Origin: DATFVA01 sp963832355
GTDB lineage: Bacteria; Bacteroidota; Ignavibacteria; Ignavibacteriales; Ignavibacteriaceae
Direction: 5' to 3'
DNA length: 64,000 nucleotides
NCBI GenBank assembly: GCA_963832355.1
Contig: CAWHTX010000014.1
Coordinates: 496,001-560,000 of the forward strand
Within the stretch, counting starts at the first letter, position 1, and the number at the start of each line of letters is the position of its first letter. The notes under the pieces were generated by a model, which was not told the DNA's origin, searched no databases, and saw only the letters and a program-made list of their open reading frames with translations. Positions 1 through 8,564 of the stretch are shown piece by piece. Made by a program: the position numbers and the translations under genes.

Positions 1-1023
1 GGGATGGGACTTCTGTTCGTCGTTGGTATGGCCGTAACATATTCGGTAATCGGGGTGATTACTGCATTAACCGGCTCTGTGTTTGGTGCACTCCTGCAGA
101 ACCCCATCGTAATTATCCTGATCGCCTTAATATTTGTCGTTCTTTCCCTCAGTATGTTCGGTGTTTACGAATTTAAACTGCCCGATTCGTGGGTTGCAAA
201 AGCCGGAGGAGCAAAAGGAGGTATGTACGGCGCCTTCTTTATGGGACTGACTATGGGCATTGTTGCCGCACCGTGTATCGGTCCTTTCGTACTTGGTCTT
301 GTTACTTATACTGCCGCCAAGGCTGATCCTTTCTTCGGGTTTCTCTTATTCTTTGTACTGGCTGTAGGACTGGGTACACCCTATCTCTTCCTGGCTATTT
401 TCTCGGGCAAAATTAAGAATCTTCCGAGGGCAGGCGAGTGGATGGATGCAGTAAAACACATTTTCGGATTGATCCTTATCGGGATGGCAATTTATTTCCT
501 TCTTCCGCTGCTTCCCAAATCAATTACACCCTACCTGCTTCCGGGATTTATGATAATTTCGGCTGTATACCTGCTATTCTTCGATAAGAACGCTAACACC
601 GTAAAGGGCTTCAGGATATTTAAGATAGTCTTCTCTGTTATCCTGGTGGTAACAGCTGTTTACTGGCTGATTCCAAGTGAAAAGCAATCGATAAAGTGGC
701 AGCCATATACATCAAATGTCACTGCCGATGTTAACAAAGCAAAGATAATTGATTTCTATGCCGACTGGTGTATACCTTGTAAAGAGCTTGACGCAATGAC
801 TTTCTCTGATCCCAAAGTAATTGATGAAGCAAAACGATTTGCCGCATATAAGGCAGATATGACGAAATCACTCTCTGATGAAGTTTCGATGCTGAGAAGC
901 AAATATAAAATTGTCGGAGTCCCTACAGTGCTGATAATTAATTCAAAGGGTGAGGAAGTGCAACGGATCACAGGCTTTGTAAGCTCTAATGAATTCCTAA
1001 AAATCATTGAAAATGTTGACTAG
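1..1023 (+). CDS. DsbD-like thiol:disulfide interchange protein (5' truncated by window edge)
   Basis: This is the C-terminal part of a cytochrome c biogenesis/DsbD family protein, which passes electrons across the inner membrane to periplasmic thiols. The visible part starts with several hydrophobic helices; one carries an APCIGP motif (Cys about residue 91 counted from the ATG at 4), the redox cysteine region of the DsbD membrane domain. It ends with a thioredoxin-like domain with the active site DWCIPCK (Cys about 256 and 259). The open frame continues to base 1 without a stop, so the true start lies outside the window. A hairpin terminator follows at 1035-1060. Confidence 0.85.
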   Translation, partial: GMGLLFVVGMAVTYSVIGVITALTGSVFGALLQNPIVIILIALIFVVLSLSMFGVYEFKLPDSWVAKAGGAKGGMYGAFFMGLTMGIVAAPCIGPFVLGLVTYTAAKADPFFGFLLFFVLAVGLGTPYLFLAIFSGKIKNLPRAGEWMDAVKHIFGLILIGMAIYFLLPLLPKSITPYLLPGFMIISAVYLLFFDKNANTVKGFRIFKIVFSVILVVTAVYWLIPSEKQSIKWQPYTSNVTADVNKAKIIDFYADWCIPCKELDAMTFSDPKVIDEAKRFAAYKADMTKSLSDEVSMLRSKYKIVGVPTVLIINSKGEEVQRITGFVSSNEFLKIIENVD

Positions 1024-1034
1024 ATCTTTCAATA

Positions 1035-1064
1035 GAGGCGGGTCTTTGACCCGTCTCTTCTTCC
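1035..1064 (+). terminator. Rho-independent-like terminator after the DsbD-like gene
   Basis: A 10-bp stem (1035-1044 paired with 1048-1057, one G-T pair) with a TTT loop is followed by a pyrimidine-rich TTCTTCC tail. It lies 12 bases after the stop codon. The tail is not a clean T run, so efficiency is uncertain. Confidence 0.6.
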
Positions 1065-1200
1065 AAAAACCCTCAAATTCTTTCTTATAACTAAAAAATT
1101 TTTTCCATAATTGAGAATTATAAATATAGTTTATATGAGGCCTAAAATACTTTTCTTATTCATATAAAGTCTATTTATTCAAAAATAAAGCTTTCGCGAC

Positions 1201-1218
1201 CGGGACGCTGATGTCCCG
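1201..1218. other. Small GC hairpin upstream of korA
   Basis: CGGGAC (1201-1206) pairs with GTCCCG (1213-1218) around a 6-base loop in an otherwise AT-rich 267-base gap. It is about 70 bases before the korA start and could lie in the 5' leader. No function can be assigned. Confidence 0.35.
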
Positions 1219-1290
1219 CATGGCACGGATTATGGATAAGTATATGCATTAAGAATAATTCCATATCATCAAAAAATTTAAGATGAAAAG

Positions 1291-3132
1291 ATGTTAAAAG
1301 AAAAAGAAGTCCAGAGTCTTTCTGAGGTGACTGTTAGGTTTGCAGGCGATTCCGGTGACGGGATGCAGCTAACCGGCAGCCAGTTCAGTGATACTACAGC
1401 GATTGTAGGAAACGATTTAAGCACACTGCCCGATTATCCCGCAGAAATCCGGGCCCCGCAGGGAACAGTTTACGGAGTGAGCGGTTTTCAGCTTCATTTT
1501 GGAAGCACCGATATTTACACTCCAGGTGACAGACCGGATGTACTTGTTGCTATGAACCCGGCCGCTATTAAAAAGAACTTAGATGAATTAAAACCGGGCG
1601 GAATCATCATAGCAAATACCGATTCATTCGACAAAAAGAATCTTCAGTTGGCTAAATATGAAGTTAACCCGCTGGAAGACAGCAGTCTTAAAGGTTACCA
1701 CGTATATCCTGTTCCGATTGCCTCCCTGACCTCCAAAGCTCTTGAAGGAACTTCTCTTACTCAAAAAGAAATTTCCCGCTGCAAGAACTTTTTCGCACTT
1801 GGATTGATGTACTGGTTATACAACAGACCTATTGATCCTACTGTTGAGTGGATCAAAGGTAAGTTTAAGAAAGCTCCCCAGTTTATTGAAGCTAACGAGA
1901 AGGCGCTGAAGGCTGGTTACAACTTCGGAGAAATGACCGAATTATTCACTACACGGTACAGTGTTGAACCTGCGAAACTGCCTAAAGGAACTTATAGAAG
2001 TATATCAGGAAATGAAGCTACAGCGCTCGGTTTTCTCGCTGCTTCTGTAAAAGCAAAACTTCCTTTATTCCTCGGTTCATACCCTATTACTCCGGCATCT
2101 GAAATATTACAGTATCTCAGTACATATAAAAATTTCGGAGTAAAAACTTTCCAGGCAGAAGATGAGATTGCAGGAATAACTTCAGCAATCGGCGCTTCAT
2201 TTGCCGGCCACCTTGCACTTACAACTACAAGCGGTCCCGGCCTTGCTCTTAAGACTGAGGCAATCGGGCTTGCTATTATGACAGAACTTCCGCTTGTTAT
2301 AGTTGATGTTCAGCGCGGCGGCCCGAGTACAGGCCTTCCTACAAAAACTGAACAGGCTGATCTTCTCCAGGCGGTATACGGAAGAAACGGTGAGGCTCCT
2401 GTAGCAGTTCTTGCTGCTCAGAGTCCGAGCGACTGCTTTAATATGGCTATCGAAGCATCAAGGCTCGCTGTCAAATTTATGACTCCGGTAATCCTTCTGA
2501 CTGATGGATACATTGCTAACGGTTCCGAACCATGGCGTGTACCAAAATCAAGTGAACTTCCTTCATTTGAAGTTAAGTTCAGGACGGAAAAAGAAGGTTT
2601 CGCACCTTACCTGAGAGACTCAAATCTTTCAAGACCATGGGTTAAGCCGGGAACACCGGGACTCGAGCACAGGATCGGCGGTCTCGAGAAAGCAAATATT
2701 TCAGGAAACGTAAGTTATGATCCCGACAACCACGACAGGATGGTTAAGCTTCGTGAACAGAAAGTTAAGAATATAGAAAACGATATCCCCGATCTGGTTG
2801 TTGACGGTGATGACAGCGGTGAACTACTTGTATTAGGATGGGGCGGAACATATGGTGCTATTACAGAAGCTGTGATTAAAGCAAGACGGAATGGTTACAA
2901 GGTTTCTCAGGCTCATTTGAAATATATACATCCTTTCCCGAAAAATACCGGACAAGTCCTTAATAACTTTAAGAACGTATTAATACCTGAAATAAACCTT
3001 GGACAGCTTGCAAAGATAATCAGAAGTGAGTTCCTCCTTCCTGTTACTCAGTTTAACGTGGTAAGAGGATTACCGTTCAGAACTTCTGATATTGAAGACA
3101 AAATAATTGAAATGCTCGGAGGAAAAGAATAA
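1291..3132 (+). CDS. korA: 2-oxoglutarate/2-oxoacid:ferredoxin oxidoreductase, alpha subunit (copy 1)
   Basis: 613-residue alpha subunit of a two-subunit 2-oxoacid:ferredoxin oxidoreductase, which interconverts a 2-oxoacid plus CoA with the acyl-CoA using ferredoxin, in the oxidative or reductive TCA cycle. The N-terminal third is the gamma-type domain (RFAGDSGDGMQLTGS, residues 16-30). It is followed by the pyrimidine-binding domain with GSYPITPASE near residue 262 and a TTTSGPG motif. The fused gamma-alpha layout and length fit KorA. Its stop overlaps the korB start by one base, so the pair is translationally coupled. The upstream SD is weak. A close paralogue lies at 4603. The substrate (2-oxoglutarate versus another 2-oxoacid) cannot be fixed from sequence alone. 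Confidence 0.9.
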   Translation: MLKEKEVQSLSEVTVRFAGDSGDGMQLTGSQFSDTTAIVGNDLSTLPDYPAEIRAPQGTVYGVSGFQLHFGSTDIYTPGDRPDVLVAMNPAAIKKNLDELKPGGIIIANTDSFDKKNLQLAKYEVNPLEDSSLKGYHVYPVPIASLTSKALEGTSLTQKEISRCKNFFALGLMYWLYNRPIDPTVEWIKGKFKKAPQFIEANEKALKAGYNFGEMTELFTTRYSVEPAKLPKGTYRSISGNEATALGFLAASVKAKLPLFLGSYPITPASEILQYLSTYKNFGVKTFQAEDEIAGITSAIGASFAGHLALTTTSGPGLALKTEAIGLAIMTELPLVIVDVQRGGPSTGLPTKTEQADLLQAVYGRNGEAPVAVLAAQSPSDCFNMAIEASRLAVKFMTPVILLTDGYIANGSEPWRVPKSSELPSFEVKFRTEKEGFAPYLRDSNLSRPWVKPGTPGLEHRIGGLEKANISGNVSYDPDNHDRMVKLREQKVKNIENDIPDLVVDGDDSGELLVLGWGGTYGAITEAVIKARRNGYKVSQAHLKYIHPFPKNTGQVLNNFKNVLIPEINLGQLAKIIRSEFLLPVTQFNVVRGLPFRTSDIEDKIIEMLGGKE

Positions 3133-4169
3133 TGGCTGATAAAATTGAAACCAAAGAAATAAAGTTAACTGCAAAGGATTTCTCAAGCGGGCAGGACGTT
3201 AGATGGTGTCCGGGCTGCGGTGATTATTCAATCCTTGCACAGGTTCAGAGATCTTTTCCGGATATCGTGGGTGATAAAAAAGAAAATATAGTCTGGATTT
3301 CGGGAATCGGATGTTCTTCACGTTTCCCATATTATATGGAAACCTACGGAATGCACGGAATTCACGGTAGAGCTCCTGCAATTGCATCGGGTGTTAAAAT
3401 AGCCCGGCCCGATCTTAATGTCTGGGTTGCAACTGGTGATGGTGACCTCCTTAGTATAGGCGGCAACCACTTCATCCATGCCTGCAGAAAGAATATCGAC
3501 CTGAAAGTACTCTTATTTAACAACAGAATATATGGTCTGACTAAAGGACAGTATTCACCTACTTCTGAAAAAGGAAAGGTTACTAAAACCACACCTTTCG
3601 GAAGTGTTGATTATCCCTTTAATCCTATCTCTCTTGCTGTTGGTTCTGATGCTACTTTCGTAGCCCGCGCAATGGACAGGGACGCGAAACATCTTCAGGA
3701 AATGATTAGGCGTGCAGCAGACCATAAAGGCCTGGCGTTCATTGAAATTTTCCAGAACTGTGTTATATATAATGACGGTGCCTTTGACTTACTTACCAAA
3801 AAAGATACAAAGGAAGATAACGTACTTATGCTTGAACACGGCAAACCGATGATTTTTGGTAAGAACAAGGATAAAGGAATTAAAATGGATGGTTATAAAC
3901 CAGCCATTGTAGATCTTAATGAAAACGGAAACAGTATAAACGATGTGTTAGTACACGATGAGTTCGATGAGAGTCCTTTAAGGGCTATCTTCCTTGCTCA
4001 TCTTACAGACTATGAAGGAATGCCGACGCCGGTGGGTGTATTCCGGCAGATCAAAAAAGAAACTTATGATAATGGTATAGAAGAGCAGATCTCCGGTGTG
4101 ATTAAGGTTAAAGGAGAAGGTGATCTCGATAAAATCCTCTTTAACGGTAATACCTGGGAAGTTAATTGA
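3132..4169 (+). CDS. korB: 2-oxoglutarate/2-oxoacid:ferredoxin oxidoreductase, beta subunit (copy 1)
   Basis: 345-residue beta subunit that binds thiamine diphosphate and one [4Fe-4S] cluster. The WCPGCGDYS motif gives Cys26 and Cys29; Cys61 (GIGCSSR) and Cys210 (FQNC) complete the four cysteines expected in this family. GDGDLLSIGGNH near residue 102 and the NNRIYGLTKGQ segment form the ThDP/Mg site. The start overlaps the korA stop by one base. A strong terminator at 4222 ends this operon, which separates it from the second korAB pair. Confidence 0.9.
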   Translation: MADKIETKEIKLTAKDFSSGQDVRWCPGCGDYSILAQVQRSFPDIVGDKKENIVWISGIGCSSRFPYYMETYGMHGIHGRAPAIASGVKIARPDLNVWVATGDGDLLSIGGNHFIHACRKNIDLKVLLFNNRIYGLTKGQYSPTSEKGKVTKTTPFGSVDYPFNPISLAVGSDATFVARAMDRDAKHLQEMIRRAADHKGLAFIEIFQNCVIYNDGAFDLLTKKDTKEDNVLMLEHGKPMIFGKNKDKGIKMDGYKPAIVDLNENGNSINDVLVHDEFDESPLRAIFLAHLTDYEGMPTPVGVFRQIKKETYDNGIEEQISGVIKVKGEGDLDKILFNGNTWEVN

Positions 4170-4221
4170 TTTAGAACCTCCGTTAACTTCATTATTAAAA
4201 TAGCTCTTACTTACCTCGCAG

Positions 4222-4253
4222 ACGGACTCATCATTGATGAGTCCGTTTTTTTT
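4222..4253 (+). terminator. Strong rho-independent terminator after korAB copy 1
   Basis: An 11-bp perfect stem (ACGGACTCATC, 4222-4232, with its complement at 4236-4246) and 3-base loop is followed directly by eight T residues. Confidence 0.9.
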
Positions 4254-4602
4254 ATGCTTCCCAACAATTTTATTCCAAAATGAATATTTGACAATCAACA
4301 ACAGCTTTTTTAAGTTATAGAAAAGACTTTTAGGATTGAAAATAACCCTCAATTGAAACCAGACAAGAAACGGCAAAGTTTCGCATTATTCATCCCGGAC
4401 ATGCCCCTATTTCACACACTATTGAAGAATATAAATTACCCGGCAGCAATATATCCTGAAACAAAATATGTGATCTATGACTAAAGTATATAATAGAAGT
4501 TAGGATAGATTTTGGTGATTTGATTTATTGAATATTTCGTTATTTTTTTAGCAGATACTTAATCGAGTTTAAATATTATTATTCACAAAACCTTGGTGCA
4601 AG
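4254..4602. other. Gene-free gap between the two korAB operons
   Basis: This 349-base AT-rich stretch lies between the terminator and the second korA. I see no ORF with coding character, no RNA gene and no clear repeat. It presumably holds the promoter and leader of the second operon, but no confident promoter motif was found. Confidence 0.4.
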
Positions 4603-6447
4603 ATGCAGAAAGGCGTATTAGATCTCTCTGACGTTACCGTCAGATTCGCAGGAGATTCAGGGGACGGAATGCAGTTAACAGGCAGCCAGTTTACGGACAC
4701 GACTGCCCTGGTAGGCAATGATTTAAGCACATTACCCGATTATCCAGCTGAAATCCGTGCACCCGCCGGAACAACCTACGGTGTAAGCGGCTTCCAGTTA
4801 CATTTCAGCAGCGATGATATCCATACTCCCGGCGATTCACCGGATGTGCTGGTGGCAATGAATCCTGCCGCTTTGAAAACCAACATAAAGGATTTAAAAC
4901 AGGGCGGAACTATCATTGTCAATTTAAATTCATTTGATCAGAGGAACTTTAAGCTTGCCGGATACGAAACCAATCCGCTTGAAGACGGAACAGTTGATGG
5001 TTACAACGTTGTCCAGGTACCTTTAAGTCAGCTTACAAAGACAGCTCTTGAAGAGAGCGGGCTTTCAGCCAAAGAAATTGAGCGGTGCAAGAACTTTTTC
5101 GCCCTCGGGATGATGTACTGGCTTTACAGCAGGCCGATAGATCCCACGATAGAGTGGATCCATTCAAAATTTAAATCAAGAAAAGACCTTGCTGCGGCCA
5201 ATGAAAAAGCGCTGAAATCAGGTTATTACTTTGGTGAAAATACTGAACTTTTTACAACACGCTACACTGTTCAGCCGGCAAAGCTTGTTAAGGGCAGGTA
5301 CAGAAATATATCGGGCAACGAGGCTCTGGCTCTGGGATTTGTAACGGCCTCTGTTAAATCAGGGCTGCCGCTCTTCCTCGGATCTTATCCTATTACACCT
5401 GCTTCAGATATTTTGCACGAACTCAGCAAGCATAAGAATTTCGGTGTGAGGACATTCCAGGCAGAGGATGAAATAGCGGCAGTCAGTGCAGCAATAGGTG
5501 CATCTTTTTCGGGCGCCCTCGGGATAACAACTACAAGCGGACCGGGCGTTGCTCTTAAAACTGAGGCAATCGGCCTGGCTGTTATGACTGAACTTCCCCT
5601 GGTTATTATTGATATTCAGAGAGGCGGACCCAGCACAGGTTTGCCGACTAAAACCGAGCAGGCTGATCTGCTGCAGGCTATGTACGGAAGGAACAGTGAA
5701 GCTCCCATAGTTGTACTTGCTCCATCTACACCGGCCGACTGCTTTACAATGGCGGTGGAAGCTTCACGTATAGCAACTCAGTATATGGTTCCTGTTATGT
5801 ATTTATCTGACGGCTATCTTGCAAATGGTTCCGAACCGTGGAAAATCCCCGATCCCGATAAAATTCCAGAGATAGAAGTTAAGTTAAGAACTGATCCTGA
5901 CAACTTTCAGCCTTACACACGGAATGAAAAACTGGCGAGGCCCTGGGCTGTCCCCGGAACTCCAGGACTTGAGCATCGGATAGGAGGTCTTGAAAAAGCA
6001 AATATCAGCGGTGACGTGAGCTATGACCCTGAAAACCATGAGTTTATGGTACGACTCCGTGCTCAGAAGATTAAGTCAGTTGAAAATGATATTCCTGATC
6101 TGAAAGTAGAAGGAGATGAAGATGCAGATCTGCTGATTGCCGGGTGGGGAAGTACTTACGGGTCTATTCGTGAGGCTGTTAACCGGGCGAGGGGCAAAGG
6201 AATGAAAGTGGCGCACGCACATTTCCGGTATCTGAATCCTTTCCCCAAAAATACGGGAGATGTATTGAAGCAATACAAGTATGTTATCTGTCCTGAAATA
6301 AACCTGGGACAGCTTGCAAAATTACTAAGACATGAATTTCTCATTGATGTAGAACCTTTTAACAAGATACAGGGCTTACCCTTCAAATCATCTGAAATAG
6401 AAGCGAAGATTGAGTCCGTTTTAGGAGGAAATGAAAATGGAAAATAA
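4603..6447 (+). CDS. korA: 2-oxoglutarate/2-oxoacid:ferredoxin oxidoreductase, alpha subunit (copy 2)
   Basis: 614-residue paralogue of the protein encoded at 1291, alignable end to end with the same motifs: RFAGDSGDGMQLTGS in the gamma-type domain, GSYPITPASD and TTTSGPG in the alpha domain. Differences are scattered conservative substitutions, so both copies look functional and under selection. Likely partner is the beta subunit immediately downstream, whose start lies inside the end of this gene. Having two sets may allow different substrates or opposite reaction directions under different redox conditions; that is inference. Confidence 0.9.
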   Translation: MQKGVLDLSDVTVRFAGDSGDGMQLTGSQFTDTTALVGNDLSTLPDYPAEIRAPAGTTYGVSGFQLHFSSDDIHTPGDSPDVLVAMNPAALKTNIKDLKQGGTIIVNLNSFDQRNFKLAGYETNPLEDGTVDGYNVVQVPLSQLTKTALEESGLSAKEIERCKNFFALGMMYWLYSRPIDPTIEWIHSKFKSRKDLAAANEKALKSGYYFGENTELFTTRYTVQPAKLVKGRYRNISGNEALALGFVTASVKSGLPLFLGSYPITPASDILHELSKHKNFGVRTFQAEDEIAAVSAAIGASFSGALGITTTSGPGVALKTEAIGLAVMTELPLVIIDIQRGGPSTGLPTKTEQADLLQAMYGRNSEAPIVVLAPSTPADCFTMAVEASRIATQYMVPVMYLSDGYLANGSEPWKIPDPDKIPEIEVKLRTDPDNFQPYTRNEKLARPWAVPGTPGLEHRIGGLEKANISGDVSYDPENHEFMVRLRAQKIKSVENDIPDLKVEGDEDADLLIAGWGSTYGSIREAVNRARGKGMKVAHAHFRYLNPFPKNTGDVLKQYKYVICPEINLGQLAKLLRHEFLIDVEPFNKIQGLPFKSSEIEAKIESVLGGNENGK

Positions 6448-7471
6448 AGATATGCCGCAGGATTTGAAATACACCGCAAAAGATTTTTCTTCTTCTCAGG
6501 ATGTTCGCTGGTGTCCCGGCTGCGGTGATTACTCTATACTTGCCCAGATGCAGAGGATCTCACCCGATCTTAATATTAAAAAAGAAAACTTTGTGTGGGT
6601 ATCGGGAATCGGATGTGCAGCACGCTTCCCATATTATATGGATACATACGGAATTCATGGTATCCACGGAAGAGCCTCAGCAATAGCTTCGGGAATAAAA
6701 ATCAACAAACCCGAATTATCAGTGTGGGTCGCTTCGGGCGACGGTGATCTATTAAGCATCGGCGGAAATCATTTTATACACGCCTGCAGGAGAAACATAG
6801 ATATCAAGATCCTCCTTTTCAATAACCGGATATACGGATTGACTAAAGGTCAGTATTCACCTACATCCGAAAAAGGGAAGAAAACAAAAAGCTCACCTTT
6901 CGGCAGTATTGATTATCCTTTTAATCCTTTAAGTCTTGCTGTCGGATCCGGAGCAACGTTTATCGCGAGAAGTCTCGACAGGGATCCAAAACATCTGAAA
7001 GAAATGCTGACCAGGGCAGGGAAACATAAAGGAACTGCATTCATTGAAGTATACCAGAACTGCAACATCTTTAATGACGGTGCATATGCTCTGTATACAG
7101 ATAAAGAAACCAAACCCGACAATGTACTTTTCCTGGAACACGGAAAGCCTATGATCTTTGGAAAAGAAAATAATAAAGGGATTAAGCTTAACGGACTTAC
7201 TCCCGAAGTTATTGATATCAATGAAGGATCAGGTTCAATAAATGATGTCTGGGTGCACGATGAATTTGATAAAGGTACAGCACGTGCACATATTCTTTCG
7301 CAGCTTGCAGAGACGGAAGGAATGCCGACGCCGGTTGGTGTAATCAGGCAGGAGGAAAAAGAAACGTATGAGGATTCGCTGCATAAACAGCTTGATGCTT
7401 TAACAGAGGCTAAAGGCAAAGGCGACTTAAAGAAGCTGCTGTTCAGCGGTAATATGTGGGATGTCAATTAA
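6437..7471 (+). CDS. korB: 2-oxoglutarate/2-oxoacid:ferredoxin oxidoreductase, beta subunit (copy 2)
   Basis: Beta subunit of the second complex, closely similar to the product at 3132, with WCPGCGDYS, GIGCAAR, GDGDLLSIGGNH, NNRIYGLTKGQ and YQNCNIFNDG motifs for ThDP and the [4Fe-4S] cluster. Two in-frame ATGs exist at 6431 and 6437. The AGGAGG at 6423-6428 is only two bases from the first but eight from the second, so 6437 is preferred (344 residues). The gene overlaps korA by 11 bases and is followed by a terminator at 7524. Confidence 0.9.
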   Translation: MENKDMPQDLKYTAKDFSSSQDVRWCPGCGDYSILAQMQRISPDLNIKKENFVWVSGIGCAARFPYYMDTYGIHGIHGRASAIASGIKINKPELSVWVASGDGDLLSIGGNHFIHACRRNIDIKILLFNNRIYGLTKGQYSPTSEKGKKTKSSPFGSIDYPFNPLSLAVGSGATFIARSLDRDPKHLKEMLTRAGKHKGTAFIEVYQNCNIFNDGAYALYTDKETKPDNVLFLEHGKPMIFGKENNKGIKLNGLTPEVIDINEGSGSINDVWVHDEFDKGTARAHILSQLAETEGMPTPVGVIRQEEKETYEDSLHKQLDALTEAKGKGDLKKLLFSGNMWDVN

Positions 7472-7523
7472 GACTTATTGAATTGACCTATATTTTTTCT
7501 ATTTTAGCTGATTAAATTTTCAC

Positions 7524-7548
7524 GGGCTTGAGGAATCGAGCCCTTTTA
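7524..7548 (+). terminator. Rho-independent terminator after korAB copy 2
   Basis: GGGCTTGA (7524-7531) pairs with TCGAGCCC (7536-7543), with one T-G wobble, around a GGAA loop. A TTTTAT tail follows. Confidence 0.8.
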
Positions 7549-7564
7549 TATTTACGAAAAATTT

Positions 7565-8560
7565 ATGATCGATTTTAATCAGTTAAAAAATATTCTCCTT
7601 GATAATAATTCATTCCTTGTTACCACTCATGTTAATCCGGATGCCGATGCTATCGGATCAGAGATAGCCTTGTATAATATTCTTAAAGAAACAGGAAAAA
7701 AGGCGAGGATTGTTAATCATAGTATAACACCTTACAACCTTTTGTTTCTCGACAAAGAAAATATTATTGAACATTACTCGCCGGAAAAACACGCAGATAT
7801 ATTTGAAGATGCCGATGTACTTGTGGCGGTTGACTTTAACCGCTCCAACAGGATTGTCAGGATGGAGTCTGGATTCTTAAAATCGCAGAAGCTGAAGATT
7901 TGTATAGATCACCATCAGGATTACGAAAAAATATTTGATAATATATTTATAGATACCGATTACAGCGCAACCGGACATATTATTTATGATTTTATTGAAG
8001 AGACAGGTATAGTTAAGTTAAGTTATGAAACTGCAGAACCAATATATGCTGCTATTATGACCGATACTGGTTCATTCAGGTTCGAGAGAACAACTCCTCA
8101 GATCCATAAGATCTCAGCTAAGCTGCTTGAAGCAGGCGTTGTGCCGGGAGATGTTTATGATAAAATATACGATCAGAGTAAGTTCAGCAAGATCAAACTG
8201 CTTGGAAGGGCCGTAAACTCTATGAAGCTTTACGGGGAGCGGCAGGAAGTTAGTTATATGAGACTGAAAAGGCAGGATTTTGAAGAAACGAATGCAATAG
8301 AATCTGATACGGACGGCTTTGTAAATGTCTCGCTATCGGTAGAAAATGTTAAGCTGGGACTCCTGTTCCTCGAATTGAAGGAAGGGTTTAAAGTCAGTTT
8401 TCGTTCGAAAGGTCTTATCCCTGTTAACAGACTCGCCTCAGAGTTCGGAGGCGGAGGCCATATTAATGCGGCAGGCCTGCGAATAAGGGATGGTAATATT
8501 GAAGAGTATATTCCAAAGATATTAAACCTAGCATTAGAATACGTCAAACAATTTGGGTGA
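7565..8560 (+). CDS. nrnA: DHH/DHHA1 family phosphoesterase, NrnA-like (nanoRNase / pAp phosphatase)
   Basis: 331-residue DHH-DHHA1 protein of NrnA type. These enzymes degrade oligoribonucleotides of a few bases, and some also hydrolyse 3'-phosphoadenosine 5'-phosphate. Visible motifs are THVNPDADAIGS near residues 21-32 (motif I), VAVDFNRSNR (motif II), CIDHHQ (the DHH motif) and the C-terminal GGGGHINAAG of DHHA1. Length fits the family. The stop lies 5 bases before the ATG of the next gene, so the two may be cotranscribed. In a species with a c-di-AMP synthase (42317) an NrnA-like protein could also clear the product pApA; this is inference. Confidence 0.85.
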   Translation: MIDFNQLKNILLDNNSFLVTTHVNPDADAIGSEIALYNILKETGKKARIVNHSITPYNLLFLDKENIIEHYSPEKHADIFEDADVLVAVDFNRSNRIVRMESGFLKSQKLKICIDHHQDYEKIFDNIFIDTDYSATGHIIYDFIEETGIVKLSYETAEPIYAAIMTDTGSFRFERTTPQIHKISAKLLEAGVVPGDVYDKIYDQSKFSKIKLLGRAVNSMKLYGERQEVSYMRLKRQDFEETNAIESDTDGFVNVSLSVENVKLGLLFLELKEGFKVSFRSKGLIPVNRLASEFGGGGHINAAGLRIRDGNIEEYIPKILNLALEYVKQFG

Positions 8561-8564
8561 TAAC

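Noticed and set aside
3978..4376. 132-codon minus-strand ORF over the korB end and terminator
   Set aside because: It runs through a strong terminator and conserved korB codons; no SD or known motif.
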